This document shows positions 1 through 11,119 of a stretch of DNA of 64,000 nt, piece by piece. The translations under genes and the position numbers were made by a program. Below the pieces are notes generated by a model, which saw only the letters and a program-made list of their open reading frames with translations, was not told the origin of the DNA and did not search any database. The DNA lies in contig CP136069.1 in the NCBI GenBank assembly GCA_032622095.1, forward strand, positions 10,122,036 to 10,186,035, written 5' to 3'. The DNA comes from Siphonodentalium dalli (Eukaryota; Mollusca; Scaphopoda; Gadilida; Siphonodentaliidae). Position 1 is the first letter of the stretch; the number at the start of each line of letters is the position of its first letter.

Positions 1-147
1 ATTCGCGTTTAAATCTTGTTTTCGTAACTAGTGCCAGAACCGCACTAAAATAATGTCATATCTTAGACCACACCACACATTCAAACTTCACTACAAAATC
101 ACAGGTAAGAGGTGTGATGTATTGTGTATGATAAAACACACAAGGCT

Positions 148-157
148 ATTGGCCAAT
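148..157. repeat. Perfect 10-base palindrome with CCAAT on both strands
   Basis: ATTGGCCAAT reads the same on both strands and contains a CCAAT pentamer in each orientation. CCAAT is the core of the NF-Y binding site in eukaryotic promoters, but a single palindrome of this size is expected by chance in any genome. No TATA-like element or downstream gene gives it a context. Confidence 0.35.
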
Positions 158-232
158 CATGGTCTAGTGTTTATTTTATTTTCTCCTATAATTCCTCTCT
201 ATCCGCATCCGTTATAGGTCGCTCCGAACCAT

Positions 233-250
233 ATTTACACCAGTGTAAAT
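233..250. repeat. 18-base inverted repeat in the left flank
   Basis: ATTTACAC at 233-240 and GTGTAAAT at 243-250 are exact reverse complements separated by CA. An 8-base arm with a 2-base spacer is more than random sequence usually gives in 480 bases. It could be a dimeric protein-binding site or a small cruciform seed. It lies about 230 bases left of the first repeat unit. No function can be assigned from sequence alone. Confidence 0.4.
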
Positions 251-560
251 CTAGTTGTAGTCGCATATGAGAGCACCGTGTCGATGTCATCTGGCAAATA
301 CAATTTCATAAGATCACCAATGGGATGCCGAAATAGTGCATCGTCGGCATGATTATATCATTCATGGATGAGAATAATGCAAAATCGGTATCGAATACTT
401 TTCTCTTTCGGGTTACGAAGGCGTGGATTGGAAATTATCCCAAAGATCTGTCACCAACTATTATCAGGAGTGGTTTATGATATACAGTAACTATGAGGTT
501 TCGGCAGCCTACAGTAACCATGAGGTTTTGGCAGCCTACAGTAACTATGAGGTTTTGGCA

Positions 561-778
561 GCCTAGTATGAGATATTTGTGGTTTACGATATACAGTAAC
601 TGTGAGGTTTTGGCAGCCTACAGTAACTATGGGGTTTTGGCAGCCTACAGTAACTATGAGGTTTTGGCAGCCTAGTATGAGATATTTGTGGTTTACGATA
701 TACAGGAACTGCGAGGTTTTGGCAGCCTACAGTAACTATGGGGTTTTGGCAGCCTACAGTAACTATGAGGTTTTGGCA
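561..778. repeat. 109-base higher-order repeat, two copies
   Basis: GCCTAGTATGAG begins at 561 and again at 670, giving a period of 109 bases: one 28-base junction-like segment (TATGAGATATTTGTGG and so on) plus three 27-base units. The copies differ only at a few bases, for example ACAGTAACTGTG against ACAGGAACTGCG. The second copy ends near 778, where the next unit begins TACATTAAC rather than TAGTATGAG. Confidence 0.88.
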
Positions 779-1097
779 GCCTACATTAACTATGAGGTTT
801 TAGCAGCCTACAATAACAATGAGGTTTTGGCAGCCCAGAAATATATGTTTATGATATACAGTAACTATGATGCGTTGGCAGCCTACAGTAACCATGATGC
901 TTTGGCAGCCTACAGTAACTATGAGGTTTTGGCAGCCTACAGTAACTATGAAGTTTTGGAAGCCTACAGTAGCTATGAAGTTTTGACAGCCTACAGTAAC
1001 TATGATGCTTTGGCAGCCTACAGTAACTATGAGGTTTTGACCAGCCTACAGTAACTATGAGGTTTTGTCAGCATACAGTAACTATGAGGTTTTGTCA

Positions 1098-1496
1098 GCC
1101 TAGTATGAAATATCTGTGGTTTATGATATACAGTAACTTTAAAGTTTTGGCAGCCTACAGTATGAGGTTTTGGCAGCCTACATTAACTATGAGGGGTTTG
1201 GCAGCCTACAGTAACTATGAGGTTTTGGAAGCCTAGTATGAAATATCTGTGGTTTATGATATACAGTAACTTTAAAGTTTTGGCAGCCTACAGTATGAGG
1301 TTTTGGCAGCCTACATTAACTATGAGGGGTTTGGCAGCCTACAGTAACTATGAGGTTTTGGAAGCCTAGTATGAAATATCTGTGGTTTATGATATACAGT
1401 AACTTTAAAGTTTTGGCAGCCTACAGTATGAGGTTTTGGCAGCCTACAGCAACTATGATGTTTTGGCAGCATACAGTAACTATGAGGTTTGGCAGC
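1098..1496. repeat. 133-base higher-order repeat, two full copies plus a partial third
   Basis: GCCTAGTATGAAATATC begins at 1098, 1231 and 1364, exactly 133 bases apart. Each copy holds a junction-like segment, a TTTAAAGTTTTGG unit, a truncated CTACAGTATGAGG unit, a CATTAAC unit with GAGGGGTTTGG, and a unit ending TTTTGGAAGCC. The third copy follows the pattern to about 1448 and then changes into ordinary units (CAGCAACTATGATG). Confidence 0.9.
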
Positions 1497-2188
1497 CTAC
1501 AGTAACTATGAGGTTTTGGCAGCCTACAGTAACTATGAGGTTTGGCAGCCTACAGTAACTATGAGGTTTTGGCAGCCTACAGTAACTATGAGGTTTTGGC
1601 AGCCTACAGTAACTATGAGGTTTGGCAGCCTACAGTAACTATGAGGTTTTGGCAGCCTACAGTAACTATGAGGTTTTGGCAGCCTACAGTAACTATGATG
1701 TTTTGGCAGCCTACAGTAACTATGAGGTTTTGGCAGCCTACAGTAACTATGAGGTTTTGGCAGCCTACAGTAACTATGAGGTTTTGGCAGCCTGCAGTTA
1801 CTATGATGTTTTGGCAGCCTACAGTTACTATGATGTTTTGGCAGCCTACAGTAACTATGAGGTTTGGCAGCCTACAGTAACTATGATGTTTTGGCAGCAT
1901 ACAGTAACTATGAGGTTTGGCAGCCTACAGTAACTATGAGGTTTGGCAGCCTGCAGTAACTATGAGATTTTGGCAGCCTGCAGTTACTATGAGGTTTGGC
2001 AGCCTACAGTAACTATGAGGTTTGGCAGCCTGCAGTAACTATGATGTTTTGGCAGCCTGCAGTTACTATGAGATTTTGGCAGCCTACAGTAACTATGATG
2101 TTTTGGCAGCCTGCAGTAACTATGAGATTTTGGCAGCCTACAGTAACTGAGGTTTTGGCAGCCTACAGTAACTATGATGTTTTGGCAG

Positions 2189-2515
2189 CATACAGTAACT
2201 ATGAGGTTTTGGCAGCCTGCAGTTACTATGAGATTTTGGCAGCCTACAGTAACTATGAGATTTTGGCAGCCTACAGTAAATATGATGTTTTGGCAGCCTG
2301 CAGTTACTATGAGATTTTGGCAGCCTACAGTAACTATGATGTTTTGGCAGCATACAGTAACTATGAGGTTTTGGCAGCCTGCAGTTACTATGAGATTTTG
2401 GCAGCCTACAGTAACTATGAGATTTTGGCAGCCTACAGTAAATATGATGTTTTGGCAGCCTGCAGTTACTATGAGATTTTGGCAGCCTACAGTAACTATG
2501 ATGTTTTGTGGCAGC
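2189..2515. repeat. 162-base six-unit higher-order repeat, two copies
   Basis: CATACAGTAACTATGAGG starts at 2189 and again at 2351, exactly 6 x 27 = 162 bases apart. The six-unit order is GAGG, TGCAGTTAC-GAGATT, GAGATT, TAAATATGATG, TGCAGTTAC-GAGATT, GATG, all with TTTTGGCAG. The copies read as identical until the end of the second, where TG is inserted. Because 162 is divisible by 3, this block keeps frames open on both strands and explains the longest open frames in the window. Confidence 0.92.
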
Positions 2516-3949
2516 ATACAGTAACTATGAGGTTTTGGCAGCCTGCAGTTACTATGATGTTTTGGCAGCCTACAGTAACTATGAGGGTTTGGCAGCCTAC
2601 AGTAACTATGAGGTTTGGTAAGCCTACAGTAACTATGATGTTTTGGCAGCCTACACTATGATGTTTTGGCAGCCTACAGTAACGATGAGGTTTTGGCAGC
2701 CTGCAGTAACTATGAGGTTTGGCAGCCTACAGTAAATATGATGTTTTGGCAGCCTGCAGTAACTATGAGGTTTGGCAGCCTACAGTAACTATGAGGTTTT
2801 GGCAGCATACAGTAACTATGAGGTTTGGCAGCCTACAGTAACTATGAGGTTTGGCAGCCTACAGTAAATATGATGTTTTGGCAGCCTGCAGTAACGATGA
2901 GGGTTTGGCAGCATACAGTAACGATGAGGGTTTGGCAGCATACAGTTACTATGATGTTTTGGCAGCCTACAGTAACTATGAGGTTTGGTAAGCCTACAGT
3001 AACTATGATGTTTTGGCAGCCTACAGTAACGATGAGGGTTTGGCAGCATACAGTAACTATGAGGTTTGGCAGCCTACAGTAACTATGAGGTTTGGCAGCC
3101 TACAGTAACTATGAGGTTTGGCAGCCTACAGTAAATATGAGGTTTTGGCAGCCTACAGTAACTATGAGGTTTTGGCAGCCTACAGTAACTATGAGGTTTT
3201 GGCAGCCTACAGTAACGATGAGGTTTTGGCAGCCTGCAGTAACGATGAGGGTTTGGCAGCCTGCAGTAACTATGATGTTTTGGCAGCATACAGTAACTAT
3301 GATGTTTTGGCAGCATACAGTAACTATGAAGTTTGGCAGCCTGCAGTAACTATGATGTTTTGGCAGCCTACAGTAACTATGAGGTTTGGCAGCCTGCAGT
3401 AACTATGATGTTTTGGCAGCCTACAGTAACTATGAGGTTTGGCAGCCTGCAGTAACTATGAGGTTTGGCTGCCTACAGTAACTATGAGGTTTGGCAGCCT
3501 GCAGTAACTATGAGGTTTGGCAGCCTACATTAACTATGAGGTTTTGGCTGCCTACAGTAACTATGATGTTTGGCTGCCTACAGTAACGATGAGGTTTGGC
3601 TGCCTACAGTAAATATGATGTTTTGGCAGCCTACAGTAACTATGAGGTTTTGGCAGCCTACAGTAACTATGAGGTTTTGGCAGCATACAGTAACTATGAG
3701 GTTTGGCAGCCTGCAGTAACTATGAGGTTTGGCTGCCTACAGTAACTATGAGGTTTTGTCAGCCTACAGTAACTATGATGTTTGGCTGCCTACAGTAACG
3801 ATGAGGTTTGGCTGCCTACAGTAAATATGATGTTTTGGCAGCCTACAGTAACTATGAGGTTTTGGCAGCCTACAGTAACTATGAGGTTTTGGCAGCATAC
3901 AGTAACTATGAGGTTTTGGCAGCATACAGTTACTATGAGGTTTGGCTGC

Positions 3950-4680
3950 CTACAGTAACTATGAGGTTTTGTCAGCCTACAGTAACGATGAGGTTTGGCT
4001 GCCTACAGTAACTATGAGGTTTGGCAGCCTGCAGTAACTATGAGGTTTGGCAGCCTGCAGTAACTATGAGGTTTGGCAGCCTGCAGTAACTATGAGGTTT
4101 GGCAGCCTGCAGTAACTATGAGGTTTGGCAGCCTGCAGTAACTATGAGGTTTGGCAGCCTGCAGTAACTATGAGGTTTGTCAGCCTACAGTAACTATGAG
4201 GGTTGGCTGCCTACAGTAACTATGATGTTTGGCTGCCTACAGTAACGATGAGGTTTTGTCAGCCTACAGTAACTATGAGGTTTTGTCAGCCTACAGTAAC
4301 TATGAGGTTTTGTCAGCCTACAGTAACTATGAGGTTTTGTCAGCCTACAGTAACGATGAGGTTTGGCTGCCTACAGTAACTATGAGGTTTGGCAGCCTGC
4401 AGTAACTATGAGGTTTGGCAGCCTGCAGTAACTATGAGGTTTGGCAGCCTGCAGTAACTATGAGGTTTGGCAGCCTGCAGTAACTATGAGGTTTGGCAGC
4501 CTGCAGTAACTATGAGGTTTGGCAGCCTGCAGTAACTATGAGGTTTGTCAGCCTACAGTAACTATGAGGGTTGGCTGCCTACAGTAACTATGATGTTTGG
4601 CTGCCTACAGTAACGATGAGGTTTTGTCAGCCTACAGTAACTATGAGGTTTTGTCAGCCTACAGTAACTATGAGGTTTTG
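3950..4680. repeat. 368-base, 14-unit higher-order repeat, two copies
   Basis: The landmark GAGGGTTGGCTGCC is at 4198 and 4566, 368 bases apart. Each copy contains TTTTGTCAGCC, a CGATGAGGTTTGGCTGCC unit, a run of seven TTTGGCAGCCTGCAG units, TTTGTCAGCC, GAGGGTTGG, GATGTTTGG and CGATG units in the same order. The copies match from about 3950/4318 until about 4310/4679. Loss of the pattern outside these limits indicates a single block duplication. Confidence 0.88.
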
Positions 4681-4799
4681 GCAGCCTACAGTAACTATGA
4701 TGTTTTGGCTGCCTACAGTAAATATGATGTTTTGGCAGCCTACAGTAACTATGAGGTTTTGGCAGCATACAGTTACTATGAGGTTTGGCTGCCTACAGT

Positions 4800-7250
4800 A
4801 ACTATGAGGTTTTGGCAGCATACAGTTACTATGTGGTTTGGCAGCCTACAGTAACGATGAGGTTTTGGCAGCATACAGTTACTATGAGGTTTGGCAGCCT
4901 ACAGTAACGATGAGGTTTTGTCAGCCTACAGTAACTATGAGGTTTGGCTGCCTACAGTAACTATGAGGTTTTGGCAGCATACAGTTACTATGAGGTTTGG
5001 CAGCCTACAGTAACTATGAGGTTTTGGCAGCATACAGTTACTATGAGGTTTGGCAGCCTACAGTAACTATGAGGTTTTGTCAGCCTACAGTTACTATGAG
5101 GTTTGGCTGCCTACAGTAACTATGAGGTTTTGGCAGCATACAGTTACTATGAGGTTTGGCAGCCTACAGTAACGATGAGGTTTTGGCAGCCTACAGTAAC
5201 TATGAGGTTTTGGCAGCCTACAGTAACTATGAGGTTTTGGCAGCCTACAGTAACGATGAGGTTTTGGCAGCCTACAGTAACTATGAGGTTTGGCAGCCTG
5301 CAGTAACTATGAGGTTTTGGCAGCCTACAGTAACTATGAGGTTTGGCTGCCTACAGTAACTATGAGGTTTTGGCAGCATACAGTTACTATGAGGTTTGGC
5401 AGCCTACAGTAACGATGAGGTTTTGGCAGCCTACAGTAACTATGAGGTTTTGGCAGCCTACAGTAACGATGAGGTTTTGGCAGCCTACAGTAACGATGAG
5501 GTTTTGGCAGCCTACAGTAACTATGAGGTTTTGGCAGCCTACAGTAACGATGAGGTTTTGGCAGCCTACAGTAACTATGAGGTTTTGGCAGCATACAGTT
5601 ACTATGAGGTTTGGCAGCCTACAGTAACTATGAGGTTTTGGCAGCATACAGTTACTATGAGGTTTGGCTGCCTACAGTAACTATGAGGTTTTGGCAGCAT
5701 ACAGTAACTATGAGGTTTGGCAGCCTACAGTAACGATGAGGTTTTGGCAGCATACAGTTACTATGAGGTTTGGCAGCCTACAGTAACTATGAGGTTTTGG
5801 CAGCATACAGTTACTATGAGGTTTGGCTGCCTACAGTAACTATGAGGTTTTGGCAGCATACAGTTACTATGAGGTTTGGCTGCCTACAGTAACTATGAGG
5901 TTTTGGCAGCATACAGTAACTATGAGGTTTGGCAGCCTACAGTAACTATGAGGTTTTGGCAGCATACAGTTACTATGAGGTTTGGCTGCCTACAGTAACT
6001 ATGAGGTTTTGGCAGCATACAGTTAATATGAGGTTTGGCTGCCTACAGTAACTATGAGGTTTTGTCAGCCTACAGTAACGATGAGGTTTTGGCAGCATAC
6101 AGTTACTATGAGGTTTGGCAGCCTACAGTAACTATGAGGTTTTGGCAGCATACAGTTACTATGAGGTTTGGCTGCCTACAGTAACTATGAGGTTTTGGCA
6201 GCATACAGTTACTATGAGGTTTGGCTGCCTACAGTAACTATGAGGTTTTGGCAGCATACAGTTACTATGAGGTTTGGCAGCCTACAGTAACTATGAGGTT
6301 TTGGCAGCATACAGTTACTATGAGGTTTGGCTGCCTACAGTAACTATGAGGTTTGGCAGCCTACAGTAACTATGAGGTTTTGGCAGCATACAGTTACTAT
6401 GAGGTTTGGCTGCCTACAGTAACTATGAGGTTTTGGCAGCATACAGTTACTATGAGGTTTGGCAGCCTACAGTAACGATGAGGTTTGGCAGCCTACAGTA
6501 ACTATGAGGTTTTGGCAGCCTACAGTAACTATGAGGTTTTGTCAGCCTACAGTAACTATGAGGTTTTGGCAGCATACAGTAACTATGAGGTTTGGCTGCC
6601 TACAGTAACTATGAGGTTTTGGCAGCATACAGTTACTATGAGGTTTGGCAGCCTACAGTAACGATGAGGTTTTGGCAGCCTACAGTAACTATGAGGTTTT
6701 GTCAGCCTACAGTAACTATGAGGTTTGGCTGCCTACAGTAACTATGAGGTTTTGGCAGCATACAGTTACTATGAGGTTTGGCAGCCTACAGTAACTATGA
6801 GGTTTGGCTGCCTACAGTAACTATGAGGTTTTGGCAGCATACAGTTACTATGAGGTTTGGCTGCCTACAGTAACTATGAGGTTTTGGCAGCATACAGTTA
6901 CTATGAGGTTTGGCAGCCTACAGTAACGATGAGGTTTTGTCAGCCTACAGTAACTATGAGGTTTTGTCAGCCTACAGTAACTATGAGGTTTTGGCAGCAT
7001 ACAGTTACTATGAGGTTTGGCAGCCTACAGTAACGATGAGGTTTTGTCAGCCTACAGTAACTATGAGGTTTTGGCAGCCTACAGTAACTATGATGTTTTG
7101 GCTGCCTACAGTAAATATGATGTTTTGGCAGCCTACAGTAACTATGAGGTTTTGGCAGCATACAGTTACTATGAGGTTTGGCTGCCTACAGTAACTATGA
7201 GGTTTTGTCAGCCTACAGTAACTATGATGTTTGGCTGCCTACAGTAACTA
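4800..7250. repeat. Two-unit (53-base) alternating domain
   Basis: Much of this stretch alternates a 27-base unit TACAGTAAC...TTTTGGCAGCA with a 26-base unit TACAGTTAC...TTTGGCTGCC, so CAGTAAC and CAGTTAC, and CAGCA and CTGCC, change in step. The 53-base period is exact in places; for example GTTTGGC starts at 5821 and 5874. Runs of plain 27-base units (about 5156-5590) and TTTTGTCAGCC units interrupt the alternation. The alternation fades after about 7020. Confidence 0.85.
5098..5528. repeat. 240-base nine-unit higher-order repeat
   Basis: The sequence from about 5098 to 5288 recurs at about 5338 to 5528 with a 240-base shift. Bases 5101-5220 and 5341-5460 read the same throughout. The one difference I found nearby is CTATG at 5227 against CGATG at 5467. 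The copies part where a TTTGG unit (first) meets a TTTTGG unit (second). Confidence 0.85.
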
Positions 7251-8860
7251 TGAGGTTTGGCAGCCTACAGTAACTATGAGGTTTGGCAGCCTACAGTAAC
7301 TATGAGGGTTGGCTGCCTACAGTAACTATGATGTTTGGCTGCCTACAGTAACGATGAGGTTTGGCAGCATACAGTAACTATGAGGTTTGGCAGCCTGCAG
7401 TAACTATGAGGTTTGGCAGCCTACAGTAACAATGAGGTTTGGCAGCCTACAGTAACTATGAGGTTTAGGCAGCCTACAGTAACAATGAGGTTTGGCAGCC
7501 TACAGTAACTATGAGGTTTGGCAGCCTACAGTAACTATGAGGTTTGGCAGCCTACAGTAACGATGAGGTTTGGCAGCCTACAGTAACTATGAGGTTTGGC
7601 AGCCTACAGTAACTATGAGGTTTTGGCAGCCTACAGTAACTATGAGGTTTGGCAGCCTACAGTAACTATGAGGTTTGGCAGCCTACAGTAACTATGAGGT
7701 TTTGGCAGCCTGCAGTAACTATGAGGTTTGGCAGCCTGCAGTAACTATGATGTTTTGGCAGCCTGCAGTAACTATGAGGTTTGGCAGCCTACAGTAACTA
7801 TGAGGTTTGGCAGCCTGCAGTAACTATGAGGTTTGGCAGCCTGCAGTAACTATGAGGTTTGGCAGCCTGCAGTAACTATGAGGTTTGGCAGCCTGCAGTA
7901 ACTATGAGATTTGGCAGCCTACAGTAACTATGAGGTTTGGCAGCCTACAGTAACTATGAGGTTTGGCAGCCTACAGTAACTATGAGGTTTGGCAGCCTAC
8001 AGTAACTATGAGGTTTGGCAGCCTGCAGTAACTATGATGTTTTGGCAGCCTGCAGTAACTATGAGGTTTGGCAGCCTGCAGTAACTATGAGGTTTGGCAG
8101 CCTACAGTAACTATGAGGTTTGGCAGCCTACAGTAACTATGAGGTTTGGCAGCCTACAGTAACTATGAGGTTTGGCAGCCTGCAGTAACTATGATGTTTT
8201 GGCAGCCTGCAGTAACTATGAGGTTTGGCAGCCTACAGTAACTATGAGGTTTGGCAGCCTACAGTAACTATGAGGTTTGGCAGCCTACAGTAACTATGAG
8301 GTTTTGGCAGCCTGCAGTAACTATGAGGTTTGGCAGCCTACAGTAACTATGAGGTTTTGGCAGCCTGCAGTAACTATGAGGTTTGGCAGCCTGCAGTAAC
8401 TATGAGGTTTGGCAGCCTACAGTAACTATGAGGTTTGGCAGCCTGCAGTAACTATGATGTTTTGGCAGCCTACAGTAACTATGAGGTTTGGCAGCCTGCA
8501 GTAACTATGAGGTTTGGCAGCCTACAGTAACTATGAGGTTTAGGCAGCCTGCAGTTACTATGAGGTTTGGCAGCCTACAGTAACTATGAGGTTTGGCAGC
8601 CTGCAGTAACTATGATGTTTTGGCAGCCTGCAGTAACTATGAGGTTTGGCAGCCTGCAGTAACTATGAGGTTTGGCAGCCTACAGTAACTATGAGGTTTG
8701 GCAGCCTGCAGTAACTATGATGTTTTGGCAGCCTACAGTAACTATGAGGTTTGGCAGCCTGCAGTAACTATGAGGTTTGGCAGCCTACAGTAACTATGAG
8801 GTTTGGCAGCCTGCAGTAACTATGAGGTTTGGCAGCCTACAGTAAATATGATGTTTGGCA

Positions 8861-9455
8861 GCCTGCAGTAAATATGATGTTTGGCAGCCTGCAGTAACTA
8901 TGAGGTTTGGCAGCCTGCAGTAACTATGAGGTTTGGCAGCCTGCAGTAACTATGAGGTTTGGCAGCCTGCAGTAACTATGAGGTTTGGCAGCCTGCAGTA
9001 ACTATGATGTTTTGGCAGCCTACAGTAACTATGAGGTTTGGCAGCCTGCAGTAACTATGAGGTTTGGCAGCCTGCAGTAACTATGAGGGTTTGGCAGCCT
9101 ACAGTAACTATGATGTTTTGGCAGCCTACAGTAACTATGATGTTTAGGCAGCCTGCAGTAACTATGATGTTTGGCAGCCTGCAGTAAATATGATGTTTGG
9201 CAGCCTGCAGTAACTATGAGGTTTGGCAGCCTGCAGTAACTATGAGGTTTGGCAGCCTGCAGTAACTATGAGGTTTGGCAGCCTGCAGTAACTATGAGGT
9301 TTGGCAGCCTGCAGTAACTATGATGTTTTGGCAGCCTACAGTAACTATGAGGTTTGGCAGCCTGCAGTAACTATGAGGTTTGGCAGCCTGCAGTAACTAT
9401 GAGGGTTTGGCAGCCTACAGTAACTATGATGTTTTGGCAGCCTACAGTAACTATG
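8861..9455. repeat. 316-base 12-unit higher-order repeat
   Basis: GCCTGCAGTAAATATGATG occurs at 8861 and 9177, and GAGGGTTTGG at 9085 and 9401, both 316 bases apart. The stretch from 8861 to about 9138 reads the same as 9177 to about 9455: five GAGGTTTGG units, a GATGTTTTGG, two GAGGTTTGG, a GAGGGTTTGG and a GATGTTTTGG. Confidence 0.85.
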
Positions 9456-9798
9456 AGGTTTGGCAGCCTACAGTAACTATGAGGTTTTGGCAGCCTGCAG
9501 TAACTATGAGGTTTGGCAGCCTGCAGTAACTATGAGGTTTGGCAGCCTACAGTAACTATGAGGTTTTGGCAGCCTGCAGTAACTATGAGGTTTGGCAGCC
9601 TGCAGTAACTATGAGGTTTGGCAGCCTGCAGTAAATATGAGGTTTGGCAGCCTACAGTAAATATGAGGTTTAGGCAGCCTGCAGTAAATATGAGGTTTGG
9701 CAGCCTACAGTAACTATGATGTTTTGGCAGCCTACAGTAACTATGAGGTTTGGCAGCCTACAGTAACTATGAGGTTTGGCAGCCTGCAGTAACTATGA
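9204..9798. repeat. About 595-base block repeated at 11120-11714 (copy 1)
   Basis: Landmarks GAGGG (9401 and 11317) and TTTAGG followed by TGCAGTAAATATG (9671 and 11587) are both exactly 1,916 bases apart. The order of units between them is the same, with a small change CCTAAAG near 11650 in the distal copy. Just upstream, one extra TAAATATG unit is present here and missing in the other copy, so the offset there is 1,942. This is a medium-range duplication within the array. Confidence 0.8.
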
Positions 9799-10144
9799 TG
9801 TTTGGCAGCCTACAGTAACTATGATGTTTGGCAGCCTACAGTAACTATGAGGTTTGGCAGCCTACAGTAACTATGAGGTTTGGCAGCCTGCAGTAAATAT
9901 GAGGTTTGGCAGCCTACAGTAAATATGAGGTTTAGGCAGCCTGCAGTAAATATGAGGTTTGGCAGCCTACAGTAACTATGATGTTTTGGCAGCCTACAGT
10001 AACTATGAGGTTTGGCAGCCTACAGTAACTATGAGGTTTGGCAGCCTGCAGTAACTATGATGTTTGGCAGCCTACAGTAACTATGATGTTTGGCAGCCTA
10101 CAGTAACTATGAGGTTTGGCAGCCTACAGTAACTATGAGGTTTG
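9621..10144. repeat. 262-base ten-unit higher-order repeat, two copies
   Basis: GCAGCCTGCAGTAAAT starts at 9621 and 9883, 262 bases apart. Both copies read TAAAT, TAAAT with TTTAGG, TAAAT, GATGTTTTGG, GAGG, GAGG, TGCAG-GATG, GATG, GAGG, GAGG. At 10145 the third would-be copy has TAAC instead of TAAA and the pattern changes into the 104-base tetramer. Confidence 0.88.
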
Positions 10145-10355
10145 GCAGCCTGCAGTAACTATGATGTTTGGCAGCCTACAGTAACTATGATGTTTGGCAG
10201 CCTACAGTAACTATGAGGTTTGGCAGCCTACAGTAACTATGAGGTTTGGCAGCCTGCAGTAACTATGATGTTTGGCAGCCTACAGTAACTATGATGTTTG
10301 GCAGCCTGCAGTAACTATGAGGTTTGGCAGCCTACAGTAACTATGAGGTTTGGCA
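10044..10355. repeat. 104-base four-unit repeat, about three copies
   Basis: GCCTGC occurs at 10044, 10148 and 10252, exactly 4 x 26 = 104 bases apart. The order in each is TGCAG-GATG, TACAG-GATG, TACAG-GAGG, TACAG-GAGG, all with TTTGGCAGCC. The same four-unit order returns at about 10.73-10.96 kb. Confidence 0.87.
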
Positions 10356-11119
10356 GCCTACAGTAACTATGATGTTTGGCAGCCTACAGTAACTATGAGG
10401 TTTGGCAGCCTGCAGTAACTATGAGGGTTTGGCAGCCTACAGTAACTATGATGTTTTGGCAGCCTACAGTAACTATGATGTTTAGGCAGCCTGCAGTAAC
10501 TATGATGTTTGGCAGCCTGCAGTAACTATGATGTTTGGCAGCCTACAGTAACTATGATGTTTAGGCAGCCTGCAGTAACTATGATGTTTGGCAGCCTACA
10601 GTAACTATGATGTTTTGGCAGCCTACAGTAACTATGATGTTTGGCAGCCTACAGTAACTATGATGTTTGGCAGCCTACAGTAACTATGAGGTTTGGCAGC
10701 CTACAGTAACTATGAGGTTTGGCAGCCTGCAGTAACTATGATGTTTGGCAGCCTACAGTAACTATGATGTTTGGCAGCCTACAGTAACTATGAGGTTTGG
10801 CAGCCTACAGTAACTATGAGGTTTGGCAGCCTGCAGTAACTATGATGTTTGGCAGCCTACAGTAACTATGATGTTTGGCAGCCTGCAGTAACTATGAGGT
10901 TTGGCAGCCTACAGTAACTATGAGGTTTGGCAGCCTGCAGTAACTATGATGTTTGGCAGCCTACAGTAACTATGAGGTTTGGCAGCCTGCAGTAACTATG
11001 AGGGTTTGGCAGCCTACAGTAACTATGAGGTTTAGGCTGCCTACAGTAAATATGATGTTTTGGCAGCCTACAGTAACTATGATGTTTAGGCAGCCTGCAG
11101 TAACTATGATGTTTGGCAG

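Larger units (their letters stand above)
1..482. other. Non-repetitive left flank of the array
   Basis: This is the only part of the window that is not tandem repeat. It is AT-rich, of mixed composition, and shows no similarity by eye to the 26-27 base unit until TGGTTTATGATA at 471-482, which leads straight into the first unit. The longest ATG frame I traced on the + strand is 53-217 (54 residues) with no recognisable motif, so I call no gene here. Two short inverted repeats are listed separately. A splice-donor-like CAG/GTAAGA occurs at 102-110, with no supporting exon evidence. The flank is the only single-copy anchor for placing the array in a genome. Confidence 0.85.
483..1496. repeat. 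Degenerate left edge of the array with interspersed junction segments
   Basis: Units are mostly 27 bases (TTTTGGCAGCC) and carry more private changes than the interior, for example GGGGTTTTGG, AAAGTTTTGG, TTTTGGAAGCC and a truncated CTACAGTATGAGG. Unit runs are broken by 25-28 base segments ending in TGGTTTAYGATATACAG, which match the flank-array junction at 471-486. Such segments precede units near 590, 700, 855, 1120, 1255 and 1388. Higher divergence at an array end is what unequal exchange predicts, because edge units take part less often in homogenisation. Confidence 0.9.
1497..4800. repeat. Mixed 27- and 26-base unit domain
   Basis: TTTTGG (27) and TTTGG (26) units alternate irregularly. 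Variants include CAGTTACTATG, GAGATTTTGG, GCAGCATACAG and, from about 3.46 kb, the first GGCTGCC units. Runs of TTTTGTCAGCC appear at 3.75-4.7 kb. The longest stretches of consecutive 27-base units keep reading frames open; the longest run is about 1996-2661. One unit near 2507-2518 carries an extra TG (TTTTGTGGCAGC). Boundaries are where I judged the dominant unit to change and are approximate. Confidence 0.85.

Noticed and set aside
102..110. Splice donor consensus CAG/GTAAGA in the left flank
   Set aside because: A single consensus match. The upstream open stretch is only about 70 bases and no acceptor or second exon can be shown.
122..143. Hairpin TTGTGT...ACACAA in the left flank
   Set aside because: The six-base stem is weak and AT-rich, and likely to occur by chance.
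53..217. 54-codon ATG frame in the left flank
   Set aside because: Short, no recognisable motif, and contains a donor-like CAG/GTAAGA at 102-110. It is within chance expectation for 480 bases.
493..7247. Open frames of 60-221 codons on both strands with repeated nonapeptides
   Set aside because: They occur only where 27-base units keep frame, overlap each other in several frames on both strands, and end wherever a 26-base unit shifts the frame. No start context, domain or codon bias supports translation.
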